Shown here: piece after piece, positions 1-11,192 of the stretch
Position numbering within the stretch: the first letter of the stretch is position 1
Layout: each line of letters starts with the position of its first letter
Assembly (NCBI RefSeq): GCF_030272615.1
Contig: NC_081412.1
Span: 101,745,796 to 101,809,795, forward strand
Length of the DNA: 64,000 nt
Origin: Cryptomeria japonica
Lineage: Eukaryota > Streptophyta > Pinopsida > Cupressales > Cupressaceae
Reading direction: 5' to 3'
Notes under the pieces: model-generated
Seen by the model: the letters and a program-made list of their open reading frames with translations, nothing else
Databases searched by the model: none
Told to the model about the DNA's origin: nothing
Translations under genes and position numbers: made by a program

Positions 1-795
1 GTGATGAGTTATCATCTACCAACACTTTGGCGGTGATTCTGTGTCATGTTACCAAATGTGTCTAGATGCATTGAACCTAGGAACTTGTAATGTAATCCTA
101 TTGGACCGACATGAAATCAAATTCCTTTATAAGGACATCATGTCTAGGGTTTAAGGTGGTTGATGAGGTTTTTGTATGTGCGATCACAGAAGAAGATTAG
201 GTCTGTGTGAAGAAACAGAGTGTGGAGATTTTGAAGACTGAAGTAATGCTGAAATGCATTAACAATGAGCTATCAAGGATCTAACCAAGCATACTGTGCT
301 AATATTTAAATCACTCACTTGTTGATTACTCACATCTTCAACAAGTCTGAAACCCTTAACTGGGTAGGCTTGGCAAAGCCTTTGTAAATCCTCTAACAAG
401 GTGGTTCACAACTGTGGATCTAAAATCCTCTCACAAGGTAGTCTTTAATCGGACTCATCTCCTAATAGAGATTGAGATTCCTAACAGGATCTGTTCTAGT
501 GAAGAACATTGTATGACCTTAACTGATCTGACCTTAACCGGTCTGGTTACTATTTTGTAGATAGTTACACGTGAGTTTCATCTCACCATGGTTTTTCCCA
601 TTTGGGTTTCCACATCAAAATCTCTTGTGTTATGGTGATTGTGCTTATGTGGGTGAATGCCTTATTTATTGTTTGGTTTGCGTTAACTGGTTTGTTAGTA
701 AAACTATTATACTAGTTTACTGCTAAACTGTTTAAGTGTTTGAGTTCAGTATTTTTTGGTATACTAATTCACCCCCCTCCTCTTAGTATTCATCA
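1..795 (+). repeat. LTR of family S, copy I (3' part)
   Basis: This matches two other stretches of the window (13301-14212 and 42443-43557) almost throughout, including the block near position 1 that reads GTGATGAGTTATCATC. It ends in a C-rich tract and TTCATCA at 795, the same 3' terminus as the complete copy at 42443-43557. The 5' end lies outside the window. Immediately after 795 the sequence becomes reverse-transcriptase code on the minus strand, so this LTR sits inside an older copia element. Whether it is a solo LTR cannot be told, because the left target-site copy is not visible. Confidence 0.8.
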
Positions 796-2414
796 CATTT
801 AACATCCATTTGATATACTTTATAGTTCTTGTGTGCTGCAAAAGCCAATAAACATCTGACTGCCTCAATTCTAGCTACCGGTGCAAAGGTTTCATTGTAA
901 TCAATTCCTTCTTTTTGTAAATATCCCTTACACACTAATCTTGCTTTGTTTCTGATTACTTTACCATCTTCATTAAGTTTATTTCTGAAAATCCATTTAG
1001 TTTAAATTACTTTTTTGTCTTTAGGCCGGGGAACTAATGACCAAGTGTTATTCCTTTCAATTTGTTCCAATTCATCTTCCATAGCTTTAATCCAATATTT
1101 ATCTTCACATGCCTCATTAATTGATGTAGATTAAATTTGAGAAATAAGACATACCTCTTCATTTTCCAATCTTCCTCTACTCATCACTCCTTGAAATTTG
1201 CTTCCAATTATCTGACTTTCAGAGTGGTTCAATCTAACATACCTAGGTGTTTTTACTCATCTAGGATCAAATTTGCCAATATACTCATCTCTTCTAATAT
1301 AGCATTTACTTCCAAATATTCTGAAATATTTAAGAGTAGGAGTATTTCCAAACCATAGTTCATGAGGGGTCTTACCGGTTTTACATCTGATGTGAACTCG
1401 GTTGAATGTATAAACTATTGTATTGACCACTTCTCTCCAGTATATATGAGGTAGATTTTCTTTTGATATCATACTTCTGGCTGCATCCAAGATAGTTATG
1501 TTTTTCCTCTCAACAAGTCCATTCTGCTGTGGTGTCTGGGGTGTTGATAACTATCTTCTTATCCCATTCACTTCACAGAGTGTATTAAATTCCTTTGATG
1601 TGAATTCACCTCCTTGATCTGATCTCAAACATTTGATTTTCTTGCTGGTTTCATTTTCTACCATCACTTTGAATAGTTTGAATTTCCCAAATACTTCAAA
1701 TTTCTCCCTGAGAAAAGTAACCCAACACATTCTAGAATAGTCATCAATGATTAGCATAAAATACCTATCTCCTTGTATACTTCTAGTTCTTGTTGGACCA
1801 CATAAATCAATGTGAATTAAATCAAGAACATTTTTAGATTTCTCTGGAATACTTTTAAAAGATGCTCTAACTTGCTTTCCAAATTGACATTCCTTACATA
1901 CCGGATTGTGTGGTTTAACAATCTTAGGTAGATTTCTTACCACCTTAGTAGTACTGATTTTCACAATGCAATCAAAATTTACATGACAAAGTCTCTTATG
2001 GCATAACCAACTTTCATCAATATGTGCAATCAAACATGCTTTTTCATTGTTGTTCAAATGAAAGATATTACCTCTGGTCTGATTACTGGTTGCAATTTCC
2101 AAACCAGTTCTATTTAAGATTTTGCATTTACCATTCTTGAATTGTAACTGAAATCCTTTCTCAACTAATTGACCAACACTCAAAAGATTATGCTTTAAAC
2201 CTTCAACATAGTAAACATTATCAGTATTATGCTTACCATCAAAAGATATAGTTCCTTTTCCTTTGATCATACAAGCTTTATCATCTCCAAATCTTACTAG
2301 GCCTCCATTGTAATCTTGAAAGGTTAAGAATTTACTCTTATCACTAGTCATGTGATGTGAACATCCTGAATCAATAATCCATTCATCCTTATCCTCAACT
2401 TTAGCTACCAGGGC
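796..2414 (-). pseudogene. Copia-1 pol remnant (protease, integrase, partial RT)
   Basis: The protease signature DSGCSHHMTS spans about 2340-2375. Downstream come the GAG-pre-integrase HH-CC region (histidines in WLCHKRLCH, cysteines in CKEC) and the integrase core, with aspartates in IDDYSRMCW and LRSDQGGEF and the glutamate in QQNGLVERKN. After a linker, the N-terminal copia RT begins (similar to [13 protein letters not shown] in copia-2) and stops at 796. An in-frame stop follows NGIRR near 1551 and further breaks follow at about 1490-1551, so no polyprotein can be made. The core was catalytically complete before decay. Confidence 0.85.
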
Positions 2415-3484
2415 CTACTCTATCGATTGAACAATAGGTGTCAGTTGATCTTCTGTTATAGCAACAAAAGCCCATCCATTGTTTGTCGGTTCCTCATCAG
2501 AATCATTAGTAACTCTTTCATCAGGATAATAACAAGATTTGTCTCTATTCTTCTTGAATTTGTATCTCTGATAATTAGGGTTAGGCTTATATGTTCTCTT
2601 AGCTTCTTCTCTTAATCTTGCATGTCTATCAGGACATCTAGAAGCCATATGACCAATCTTATTATAGTTAAAACATTTAAAGGGTGCTTTACCTTCATAC
2701 TTACTTCCAACTGGACCTTTAGGCATTTTTTTTGCCAATACTGCTTCAAGCTCTTCCAGTTCTTCATTCTCCTTCCTGATATCTTCAAGTTCTTTTGCAT
2801 AGAAGGCTTTCCAATTAGATTTCTCAGATGATGATGATGCTTTGAAAGCTAGATTTGTCTTAATAGTAGCAACATGACCAAATTCCTCAATTTCAAAAGC
2901 TTAAAGTTTTCCAACCAAGGTGTCTCTAGATACTGACGCATTAGGCATTGTTCTTAATTCATTTATAACAGTAACTTTCATTTTATATGCCAGTGGAAGT
3001 GCTCTTAAAACTTTAGAAACAATGTCATCTTCACTTAAGGTTCCTCCATAACATTGTATACCCAAAATAATTTCATTTACTCTTTCCAAAAAAGCAAAAT
3101 TCTTTCATCTTCTTCTGTTTTCAGATTTTCATACTTGACCCAGAAGCATTCAAGTTTTGCAATTTTGACTATGGAATCTCCTTCATTAAATGCTTCCAAT
3201 TTGTCCCAAATAGCTTTAGCAGTAGATTTGTCTGATAATCCCATGACTTGTTGATCTGATAATGCGCTCAAAAGTACTTCTCTTGCTTTGCAATCATTTT
3301 TCTCATCTTTAGCCAAGTTAGGTGGATTAGGTTGACCTTGAGTAGGAGCAGTATAACCATTCTTTGTAAAATCCCATATGTCCTTTCCAATTCAATTCAA
3401 ATGTGTCTCCATCCCAATCTTCCATATGCCATAGTTGGTTCCATCAAGTTTCAGACTATCCTTCTTGAAATAGTTAGAAGACAT
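2415..3484 (-). pseudogene. Copia-1 gag (UBN2-type) remnant
   Basis: The frame opens at ATG 3482-3484 as MSSNYFKKDSLKLDGTNYG, the usual start of plant copia gag proteins (a substrate-like NY.W segment). A gag helical region follows (SALSDQQVMGL, AKAIWDKLEAF) and then one zinc knuckle whose first cysteines and histidine survive (CFNYNKIGHMASRC, second Cys changed to Tyr). Early stops lie after METHLN, near 3100 and near 2900. In a working element it would form the capsid-like particle that packages the RNA. Confidence 0.8.
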
Positions 3485-3655
3485 TGGATCTCCTCAAGTT
3501 GTTAAACTTCTACAAAAAGAGAACTACAATATGTCGGTTGAATATTTTTCTACAATATGCTTAGGTACCCTTACCCTAGACCTCATTGATTTCTAGAATG
3601 CTTTGAAATATCCCCATACCTTATCATCTCTCTAACTTCCTAAAGAAGCAATCGA

Positions 3656-4507
3656 TTATTTCATTTGTCTCCATACTAGGATGTCAAATGCCCATTGCCT
3701 CTTACCAAAACCAGGTGTATCATTCATGAAATATAACATCAAGAAAACTATCAAGTTTCCATACCAGAATGTACCCTTCTTTTCACCCTTAATTTTTCCT
3801 AGGTTTATTAACAACTCATCTAACATCCAACCACATAAATCTAATTTTAGATTCTCTCTCATCATTTTGTATGTAGCCAAAATGCATGAACTAGAAATAG
3901 AATTTAGATGGTTTGACTGAGTTACCTTATACCATATAATCATGCTACCGAATCTGATGTCTATGTCGGTGATAATTCTCACTCTCATAGATATCTTGTC
4001 AGATGTCGCGCCAGTGATCTTTTTCACGAAATCATTTGAAACCTTCTTGTCTGGATGTTGTCCAACCGATGGTAAACTAGTGATTTCCCAGATGACTTCC
4101 GTGGTGATTTTGTATGGTCTGATTAACCATATAAATTCCCCATGTACTCTACTCAAAACATATCTAATTATCTCATCCTCAAATTTAGGAATATCCAGAA
4201 TGTTGGTAAACCCTAGGTCTTCAATATGTTTGAATGTTAGTTTGATCTTTCCAGATTCTCCCATCAACTCACTCATATACATGTCCTTAATTTTAGAAGT
4301 TCCCAAGTCCTCAATGTGATAGTGAATATATGTCCTAACATCTTCTATATAGACAACTCCCTCCAGAATGCAAGAAAATGCTCCAACTGAATCTTCCAGG
4401 GTAGCCACATGTGGATACTGCTTGAAAATTGGCCTAGGGCAGTCCTTGACTTCTACTACAGTTGGGTTTGCAACAAAAATAGGAATAGACGATGATCCCA
4501 CTTCCAT
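3656..4507 (-). pseudogene. Element A ORF2, unfamiliar domain (truncated)
   Basis: An uninterrupted frame of 283 codons begins at ATG 4505-4507 (MEVGSSSIPIFVANP). I recognise no named family. It aligns by eye with ORF2 of element B: VLSRVHGEFIWL with VLSRVHDDFMWL, LDLCGWMLDELLINLGKIK with IDLCEVLLKNLFENLNTIR, then a hydrophobic stretch (WYGNLIVFLMLYF with KFGSLLLCMFFYF). The last two blocks also resemble the E1 and E2 proteins. Similarity to B continues past the stop (VEKYSTDI with VEKYKDDI), so the protein was originally longer and was cut at about 3531. Its position after a gag-like ORF suggests a second element-encoded protein; its function is unknown. Confidence 0.6.
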
Positions 4508-4869
4508 GTTTAAAAATAAATACCTTTAGATCGCTCTTAGCGAAAACCTCCAATAAATTCCTCTAGACGCTAGTGAAGTCGCTCAAAAAGAAATAAGATT
4601 GATTTGAATTGCCTTTGATTGCTCTGAATTGGTCTGAAGTCACTCTGAATGCAAGATGATCATTAATAAAGTCAACTTGACCTTTTAACCTTCAAGAAAA
4701 ACCCTAATCTTCCATTGACATAAATGACTTCCGGTGAAAGATACTAGATCTCACACAGTACATATCCATATAGGATAATCATCTCCAATATTTGGAACAT
4801 CTTCAAGAACCTCTTCCCGGGGCATATGCAACATCTTCATGAATTTTGCCTACCCCAAAGGCATCTGAC
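4508..4869 (-). other. Spacer between ORF1 and ORF2 of element A
   Basis: About 360 bases without a coding frame. Element B has an equivalent spacer of about 560 bases (10630-11192), so a noncoding gap before ORF2 seems to be part of the plan. No splice or promoter signal stands out. Confidence 0.5.
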
Positions 4870-6004
4870 TTAGTTACCAGATGAGCTAGTTGCTGGTACA
4901 GGAGAAACCTCTTCTACTGGATAAGTAATAGGGATATTCCCATCTAATGATTGTTCTTCAGTCTTTCTAATCCATCTCTCAGTATGATCTTGCCAAATTT
5001 CACTAACCTTCTCTTTTCCTTTCTCATTTGATCCTCCATTACTAATTGGTGGATTTCTGCTTCTCCAAAATTTAGCAATATGTCCAACCTCATTACATGC
5101 ATAACATGTAACATTGATCCTTTGAATTTATTTGCTAAAACCGGTGAAATTGCTTGACCTACATTGATTAGCCATATGTACAAATTATCCATGTGCATAA
5201 AATTTAACATTCATTCTGCAATGTTTTGTTTTATGACCATACTTATTGCATTTGGAACATTTACCGGGAGTAGAATCAGGGTTCTAATTTTCTCTGTTTC
5301 TACATTGCCTAGCCATGTGACCAAATCTATTACACATAAAACATCTACCATTGAATTTATAAGCATTAAGCCTTACCGGTGCCTTATGGTTTTGATCTTC
5401 ATTAGCAATATCGGAGCTATGTCCTTGCTCAAATCCAAGTCCACTAGAAAATCCAATCTGCCATTGTCTCTTTAGTAACTCATCTAGCTGTGCTGAGCTA
5501 ATCTTGAATTTCTCTTTATACTCACTTGCAGTAGTTAAATCTTCTCTCAGAATTATCATTTGTCTGAAGCTCTTGTTCATTACTTTGGGATTGTAATAAA
5601 TCAGTTCTAAACATACCATTCTCATGAACCAACCTACCACATTCTTCAAATTTGTTCTTTAGGGATACAACAAGATTTTCTTCCTTCTTCTTTCTATCCT
5701 CAATCTCCTTAGACATCCTCTTAGTTATAACTTGCATTTCATTTTTCATAACCATGTTCTCCTGACTCAATTTCTGACATTGTTCCTTAAGTGCATCTTT
5801 TTCTTCATCATCCTAACTTTGCAAAAGTTCCTTCCTCTTAGCTTGAACAAATGATAGCCTCTCTTGTAGGACAAGAATGAATTCCTTAGAAGAATTCAAT
5901 TCATCTTGTAGCTTTAAGTTCTTCAACCTTTCAACATCATAATCTTCAAGTGTCATCTCAAGTTGCTTCTCCAAAGCCTCATCCACGGATTTCGGTTTCA
6001 ACAT
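4870..6004 (-). pseudogene. Element A ORF1, gag-like (coiled coil plus zinc knuckles)
   Basis: I take ATG 6002-6004 as the start (MLKPKSVDEALEKQLEMT), about 35 bases inside the primer site; the frame stays open upstream but with no ATG. The first 150 or so residues are charged and helical with heptad-like spacing (LKNLKLQDELNSS, KKKEENLVVSLKNKFEEC), consistent with a coiled coil. Zinc knuckles follow: CFMCNRFGHMARQC and CSKCNKYGHKTKHC are complete CX2CX4HX4C, and CYACNEVGHIAKFW has lost its last cysteine. Stops and frameshifts near 5815, 5520 and 5285 break it. The terminal stop is at 4870-4872. There is no capsid motif I can name. Probably an RNA-binding particle protein. Confidence 0.65.
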
Positions 6005-6038
6005 CTTCCTCAAGATGTTAAACTTCCTCCAAGGCACA

Positions 6039-6054
6039 AGGCTCTAATACCAAT
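6039..6054 (-). other. Primer-binding site of element A
   Basis: Read on the minus strand this gives ATTGGTATTAGAGCCT, directly next to the LTR end at 6055. It differs by one base from the usual plant initiator-methionine tRNA primer site (TGGTATCAGAGC). It would prime minus-strand DNA synthesis. Confidence 0.85.
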
Positions 6055-6997
6055 TGTTGGAATCTAATAAAATTGAGAGGGGGGGGGGAATCAGTGTTAT
6101 ACCAGAATGATTAATTTTAGCCTTATTGAAACATGCATACACCAATCGGTATACTGGTACATACAGAATTGAAAGAAGTAAAGCAACCAATAAGCCAATC
6201 ACATAAATGAGAGCCATAACACAAATATTTATATGTGGAAAACCTCAAAGAGGAAAAACTATGGTGGGATTTGTGACCCACAATATCAATCCACTAGCCA
6301 TATGAAGAGATATTACAAAATATGAGGGGCCTGCACTTGCAGGAAGGCTTGCAGCCTATAGCACACTACTCAATCACAAAAGGAGCCTCATTGACTACAT
6401 AAAATTTCTAGAGTATAATCTGGAGAAGTGTTGAACTGCTAAGATAGCATCTTCTATGCCTGAATACAATTCTAGTTTAAGCTCTGTCTGTTCTAGTCTG
6501 AAACCCTAAACCCTTTATCGGAATAACGCTTACATAAATTTCCTCATAAATGATCTCTGTGATATATTTCATATTGTATTACATTCACATATTTATAATC
6601 TCCTATCATATGTCTATATCAAACTGATCTATCAGACTGACTTATATACCCTATACAAATTTACATGCCTTATGTCGGCTTACAAAGATATATACAATAT
6701 CAAATTACATGTCGGCCAGATAACATAAATGCATAAATATTAAAACCAATTGTTGATGTCGGATCCAAGATATGTCGGCCTCCAATACTGATAAACTTTA
6801 CTAAACCATGTCGTCTTGCATTGCTGGTAACCAAAGAAATCCTTTTGTCCTATTGGTTTTGGTGCTGGTGTTGGCGTAGTATCTGTGAAGTGTCTACTAG
6901 TACACAACTAAACCAAAACATGAAGCTCAAACACAATACCATGTTTCCATCAATCACAACATAATGAAACCAACCAATTGAGTGTCAATTGCCAACA
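6055..6997 (-). repeat. 5' LTR of element A
   Basis: 943 bases with TG/CA ends: the minus strand starts TGTTGGCAATTGACACTC and ends GATTCCAACA. It matches the plus-strand LTR at 38954-39883 along its length. Near its 3' end is the C-tract (G-tract on the plus strand, about 6078-6088) found in all the copia-like LTRs here. The other LTR of this element has been lost. Confidence 0.85.
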
Positions 6998-7254
6998 AAA
7001 AATAATACTTCAAAAATAATATTCGCAATATATGTATACCTTTTTTTATATTTAATGCATATTTGGTCAGGAGCCTCCATCCAAAACTGATTAACCCATG
7101 TCAATCAAGAGCTATCATGTAGTATTGACTGTTTTTCCAAAAGACAAAGCACCACACCCATTAGGAGCCATCTAGAGCATATATATTAACACAATCTGTA
7201 AAGAACCAATTATCTGATCAGGAGTTAATCAGGGCTCATCATGCATGGAATAAA
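6998..7254. other. Unassigned AT-rich spacer
   Basis: About 257 bases between the A LTR and the inverted C LTR. I see no reading frame, repeat or known signal. Confidence 0.4.
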
Positions 7255-8200
7255 TGTTAGACATATTTGATACCAGGAGAAAACTGAGAGGGGGGGGTGA
7301 ATCAGTTTTCTATCAGCAATCAAAACTGTTGCAGATTAAAACCTTTATACTAGAGCAGAAGGAAACCAATACAATGAAAGATAAAATATGAAAGCACAAC
7401 ACACACAATACCAATATTTTTGATGTGGAAAACTTGATAAAGGGAAAAACCATGATGGGGAATTCTACCCACAATCAGATAATACTTCTACAGCAGTATG
7501 TGAAATAATTACAATGGGGATTGCACTTGTAATCACACCAACCACCTAGAGCTCACTGCTCATCATAAAAGAGAAGTCTCACTGACTTACAAAAGCATTA
7601 GACTACAATCTGGAAAGAATGAACTCTGAAAGTAGCATCTCCTAATGCTTGATATAGTTTCGGTTACGCACAGATGTCTACCTTGCAACACCAGAAACCT
7701 TCTACTAAATGATATATCACTTGTTCACATATAAATATTCCTCTGATAATGTAGACATAACCATCGATACCACATGTGACATATTACATGAATAAGTCAC
7801 CTATAAATATAGATCATCAACCTTATGATAAAGTCGGCTAAACCTTAAACCCATAAACCCATAATTACAAAAATTACATCACACGATATCATCGGATCAA
7901 TACTATGATTTACATTACATAACATGGACCTAAATCAAATTCTCAAACAATTATATCCACCAGAAATCATGCTAAGACCAATCTCCAAGACGTTTCTGTT
8001 ACTACTTACTAAGATTGCCATTAGTCTTATGTTCAAAGTTATTCTATATATTCTAGTCGGTTACTTCTACTGAATCTTTCGGTCGGTAAGCACAGAATAG
8101 TCGGTAAGCACAATGAAGTCGGTTATAGAAGAAAGTAGTCTCAGAGCGTAGTATACACTAAAGTCTCTATCGAGTAACACTCTATGTCTACCGAGCAGCA
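7255..8200 (-). repeat. LTR of family C (inverted; right edge approximate)
   Basis: The left edge is clear: TGTTAGAC at 7255, then a G-tract and TGAATCAG, the reverse complement of the usual LTR 3' end. The middle (7430-7650) resembles the A LTR and the copia-2 LTR, for example in the stretch around CTAGAGCTCACTGCTC. No primer-site complement lies to its left, so it is a 3' LTR or a solo LTR. The right edge cannot be placed; tandem GTCGGTAAGCAC words lie near 8090-8110. Confidence 0.5.
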
Positions 8201-9214
8201 AGAATGATATACCGAGTGAACACACACCAAGTGAAACGTGTTACCAAATTCACTAAACCTGGACATATATGCAAAACGTGTTACAAAGATCGAGGAACAA
8301 GTAACCATTATCACATTGGAAATTGCACTTAAAGATTGTGTATTATTTTGAGGTCATCTAACCAATGAAATATTTTGCATGGTTATTCATTCGATAAATC
8401 ATGTTTGTAAGATCGAAGCAATGAATCAGATCACCGACATAAGAGATCTATTTATATAGCATGGATTGAGATCAGAAATATACATGTAGAGACAGAGTGA
8501 GAGACACAGAGGTGTATGAAGTTAGACATGTGTGATACATAAGAAAGCATGAAGTGTTATGACTATTACAGAGACACAGAGGTCACCGAGAAGGATTTCA
8601 AAGAACAGTCAAAGAACATAGTAAACAGAAGGGTTTACTGAGTTAATATATGGATTATCAAGGTATGCTATAAGAAAGGTAATATCATTTTGAGCACATA
8701 GAATCTTCTATAACATTCCAGATGTAAAGTTGCAGATATTTATAATGATTTATTATAATATTTTGAAGTTGTAAGAGAAACCTTTAATAGGGTAAAAGAC
8801 TCTAACTAAGTCTATAAAGTGTAAGCCTCTAACCAGGTGTAGCATTTAGTTTAAGTGTTGTAAAATCCTTTATCAAGGTAGATCTAATAGATCTTGAAAC
8901 TCCTAACAGGGTAGGCTATCAAAAATAGCTAAACATGTAGCTCTAACCGAGCAACCTTTATTATTGCAGTAGTGAAGTTGTGGGTGCCATCCCCACTGTA
9001 GTTTTTCTCTCTAACCAAGAGTTTCTGCGTAACCAAAATATATGAGCTATGGAGTGAATCATGTATGATTTCTATCTATTTGTTTTAGCTTTATATTATG
9101 TTACTACACTATTCAGTTTATGCTTAACAGTAAAGCTATTGGTGAAGAAAAGTTTTGAAGTACTGATTCACCCCTCCCCTCTCAGTACATTAGCTTTCCA
9201 TATTGGGCCTAACA
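8200..9214 (+). repeat. 5' LTR of element B (left edge approximate)
   Basis: The right edge is firm: CCTAACA at 9214 is followed directly by the primer-binding site, and GATTCACCCCTCCCCTCTC lies at 9163-9181. A likely TATA box (TTTATATAGC) is at 8451-8460. Repeated words of the type CTAACMAGG between 8800 and 8960 also occur in S LTRs (13900-14000, 43130-43260), suggesting a shared U5 structure. The left edge against LTR C is not resolved. Confidence 0.6.
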
Positions 9215-9230
9215 ATTGGTATCAGAGCTT
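9215..9230 (+). other. Primer-binding site of element B
   Basis: ATTGGTATCAGAGCTT, directly after the LTR end. It carries the full TGGTATCAGAGC word complementary to the 3' end of plant initiator-methionine tRNA. Confidence 0.9.
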
Positions 9231-9276
9231 CAATCTTAAAAAAGGGTTTAACTGCCTAAAGAGAAAGATCTTATCA

Positions 9277-10629
9277 ATGGAAGGCTATAAACAATCTTGG
9301 AAAATTGTATATCTGGAAGAAGAGTTGGATCATGCTAATCAAGTGATTGTAGACATGCAAAGACAAATGCAAAAATCATTAAAAGTGAGAAGAAGATTAT
9401 CTGATGATTTGCAAGACTCTCAAGAGTTAGTGGAACAAATTCAGACATCATCTGAGAATAGTATGTCTGAAGAGACTGAAGAAATGATTGAAGTGTTGAA
9501 AGAAAAGAACAAAGCACTGACAGATCAGCTAAAAGAAATGAAAAGAGAACATGAGCATTTCAGCATACAGATTACCGAAAATCTTGATGCATTGAGGACA
9601 GCCAAGGAAAAAGTAAGAGATCTAGAAAGAGAGAAACAACAACTTGAAGCATTAGTATCTGAAAAGAATGATGAAATCATAAGATTGATTGGGATTCAAC
9701 AAAATCTTTCAGTTCAACTAGGTTATGCACATCATGAAGCAAATGTGAAAGATGATGAGAATCACGCATTGAAACTTGAAGTATCAAGGTTGACCGATGA
9801 ACTTGAAATAGAGAAGAAATCCAAAGAAATAGTGAAGAATAATTATGAAGCATCAAAGATGTTGGATGAGAAACTGAATACAAGAAGACCCAACAAAGAT
9901 GCAGGACTCGGTTACAAAGGAAAAGACTCTATCAAGAAGGGAATTCATATTACCGAGAGAGGAGAATCATCAAAGCAAGCTGGAATCAAGAAGAAGATCA
10001 AAAGAAAGAAGCCTATTTGCAGCTACTGTGGAAATCAAGGTCATACTGCCAGCATGTGCCAAATCATAAAAGGTAAGCAACCGAATGTCACTAAGTCTAA
10101 CAATTATTGTTACAATTGCAATAAATATGGTCACACATTTAACCAATATAGGAGAAAGTCGGCTAGCGATTATAAGAAGGCAAAATTCAAAGGGTTTTGT
10201 AAAAACTACAATAGACACAGACACAGTACCGAGAAGTGTTGGTTTAAGCAAAAGAACTATATGTGGTCTGCACACCGAGCAAATACTGGAAGCTACCGAA
10301 CTCATAGAGAACTTAACTGATAGTATTCTACAGTACCATGGGATTACAATACAAGGATATGGTGTGAATGTTGTGGAAGATACGGACATATAAGTGCCAA
10401 CTAATTTATAAGGTTTGGAATGAACAACTGAAGATCATGGAGAAATCCTAGTATGACATGTTTTCATTGTCACAAAGTTGGACACTTGGCTAGAGATTGC
10501 AGAGATCAACCTAGAGGAGACACTGAAGAAATAAAAGGCAAATTACAGATGATTTGGAAAAAGAAGGAAATTGTGTCAAATGAAGAAAGCACCTTACCTA
10601 CTGAGTTAGGTGCACCTATTCCAAATTAA
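9277..10629 (+). pseudogene. Element B ORF1, gag-like (coiled coil plus zinc knuckles)
   Basis: I choose ATG 9277 (MEGYKQSWKIVYLEEEL), about 50 bases after the primer site; the longer frame from 9061 runs back through the LTR and is not a credible start. Residues 10 to 200 are strongly charged and helical (coiled coil). A lysine-rich stretch (IKKKIKRKKP) is followed by knuckles: CSYCGNQGHTASMC is complete, CYNCNKYGHTFNQY and CKNYNRHRHSTEKC have each lost a cysteine. The frame stops at 10318-10320. Further knuckles in another frame (CECCGRYGH near 10365, complete CFHCHKVGHLARDC near 10457) show that the original protein ran to TAA at 10627-10629. It is the counterpart of ORF1 in element A. Confidence 0.7.
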
Positions 10630-11192
10630 TCGGTAAAGGTATGAAGGGACTACACTCTCTTAAGATCAAATCTTAACAGTTCCTATTTTATTATGTACTT
10701 AATTCAAAATCTGCATAACTAAGATGTACTAGTAAGTTTGAAATTCTATCGAAGTCTTTTGAAGCACTATACAGAAACCTATCAAGTCGGTAACTATAGG
10801 AAGCCTATCTAGTCGGTAAATGAAGGAAATCTGGCTACTCGGTTAAAGTAGAAAAAGGAGAGTAAATCGGTTTAGTGGAACCAAGTGCATTTAATGTTTT
10901 AACCTAACCTGCATAGAGCCTGATAAGGTATATTGTGTACTTAAAGCATTTATGTGGTCATTTTTACCCACCAAGTTTTTGAGAGAACAGAGAAAAGTGA
11001 ATCTAAGGCGATCAAACCTCCTCCAAAGTGAAATTCAAGGTATTTACATCAATCTCAATGCATTGTTAAGCTGGTTTACCAATCATATCTATTGAAGATT
11101 TTTGTTTCATATTTGTTAAGAGGAAAAGCGTCTGTCATTTGAAATTTTTCAAACCCTAAGGATCTTTTGATAAATTCTATCTAAAATCTACA
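10630..11192 (+). other. Spacer between ORF1 and ORF2 of element B
   Basis: About 560 bases without a long frame. It contains several short AGTCGGTAA words (10785-10870). It is the equivalent of the spacer in element A. Confidence 0.5.

Larger units (their letters stand above)
796..3530 (-). mobile_element. Copia-1, decayed Ty1/copia element
   Basis: Read on the minus strand this gives, in order, a copia gag, an aspartic protease, an integrase and the first part of a reverse transcriptase, which is the Ty1/copia order. The RT is cut at 796 by an S-family LTR. Upstream of gag no LTR is seen: at about 3531 the sequence changes into the tail of element A. Stops and frameshifts occur throughout. 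Its integrase is closely similar to that of copia-2 (28053-33222), so both belong to one family. Confidence 0.85.
3531..6997 (-). mobile_element. Element A, 5' half of a non-autonomous LTR element
   Basis: On the minus strand: LTR (6997 to 6055), primer-binding site, a gag-like ORF1 with coiled coil and zinc knuckles, a spacer, then an ORF2 with no retroviral domain. The element is cut near 3531, where copia-1 gag begins. The matching 3' half of a relative, with ORF2 tail, polypurine tract and 3' LTR, is at 37225-39883 on the plus strand. No protease, integrase or RT is seen in either half, so I infer a gag-only type element mobilised in trans. Confidence 0.7.

Noticed and set aside
6075-6090. 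G-run as a G-quadruplex
   Set aside because: It is a single run; four runs are not available in any of the LTRs.
9215-9230. tRNA-Met gene fragment
   Set aside because: Only the primer-site word is present next to an LTR; no cloverleaf can be formed.
9061-9276. Extended N-terminus of the element B gag
   Set aside because: This part of the frame crosses the LTR end and the primer site, so it cannot be the normal start.
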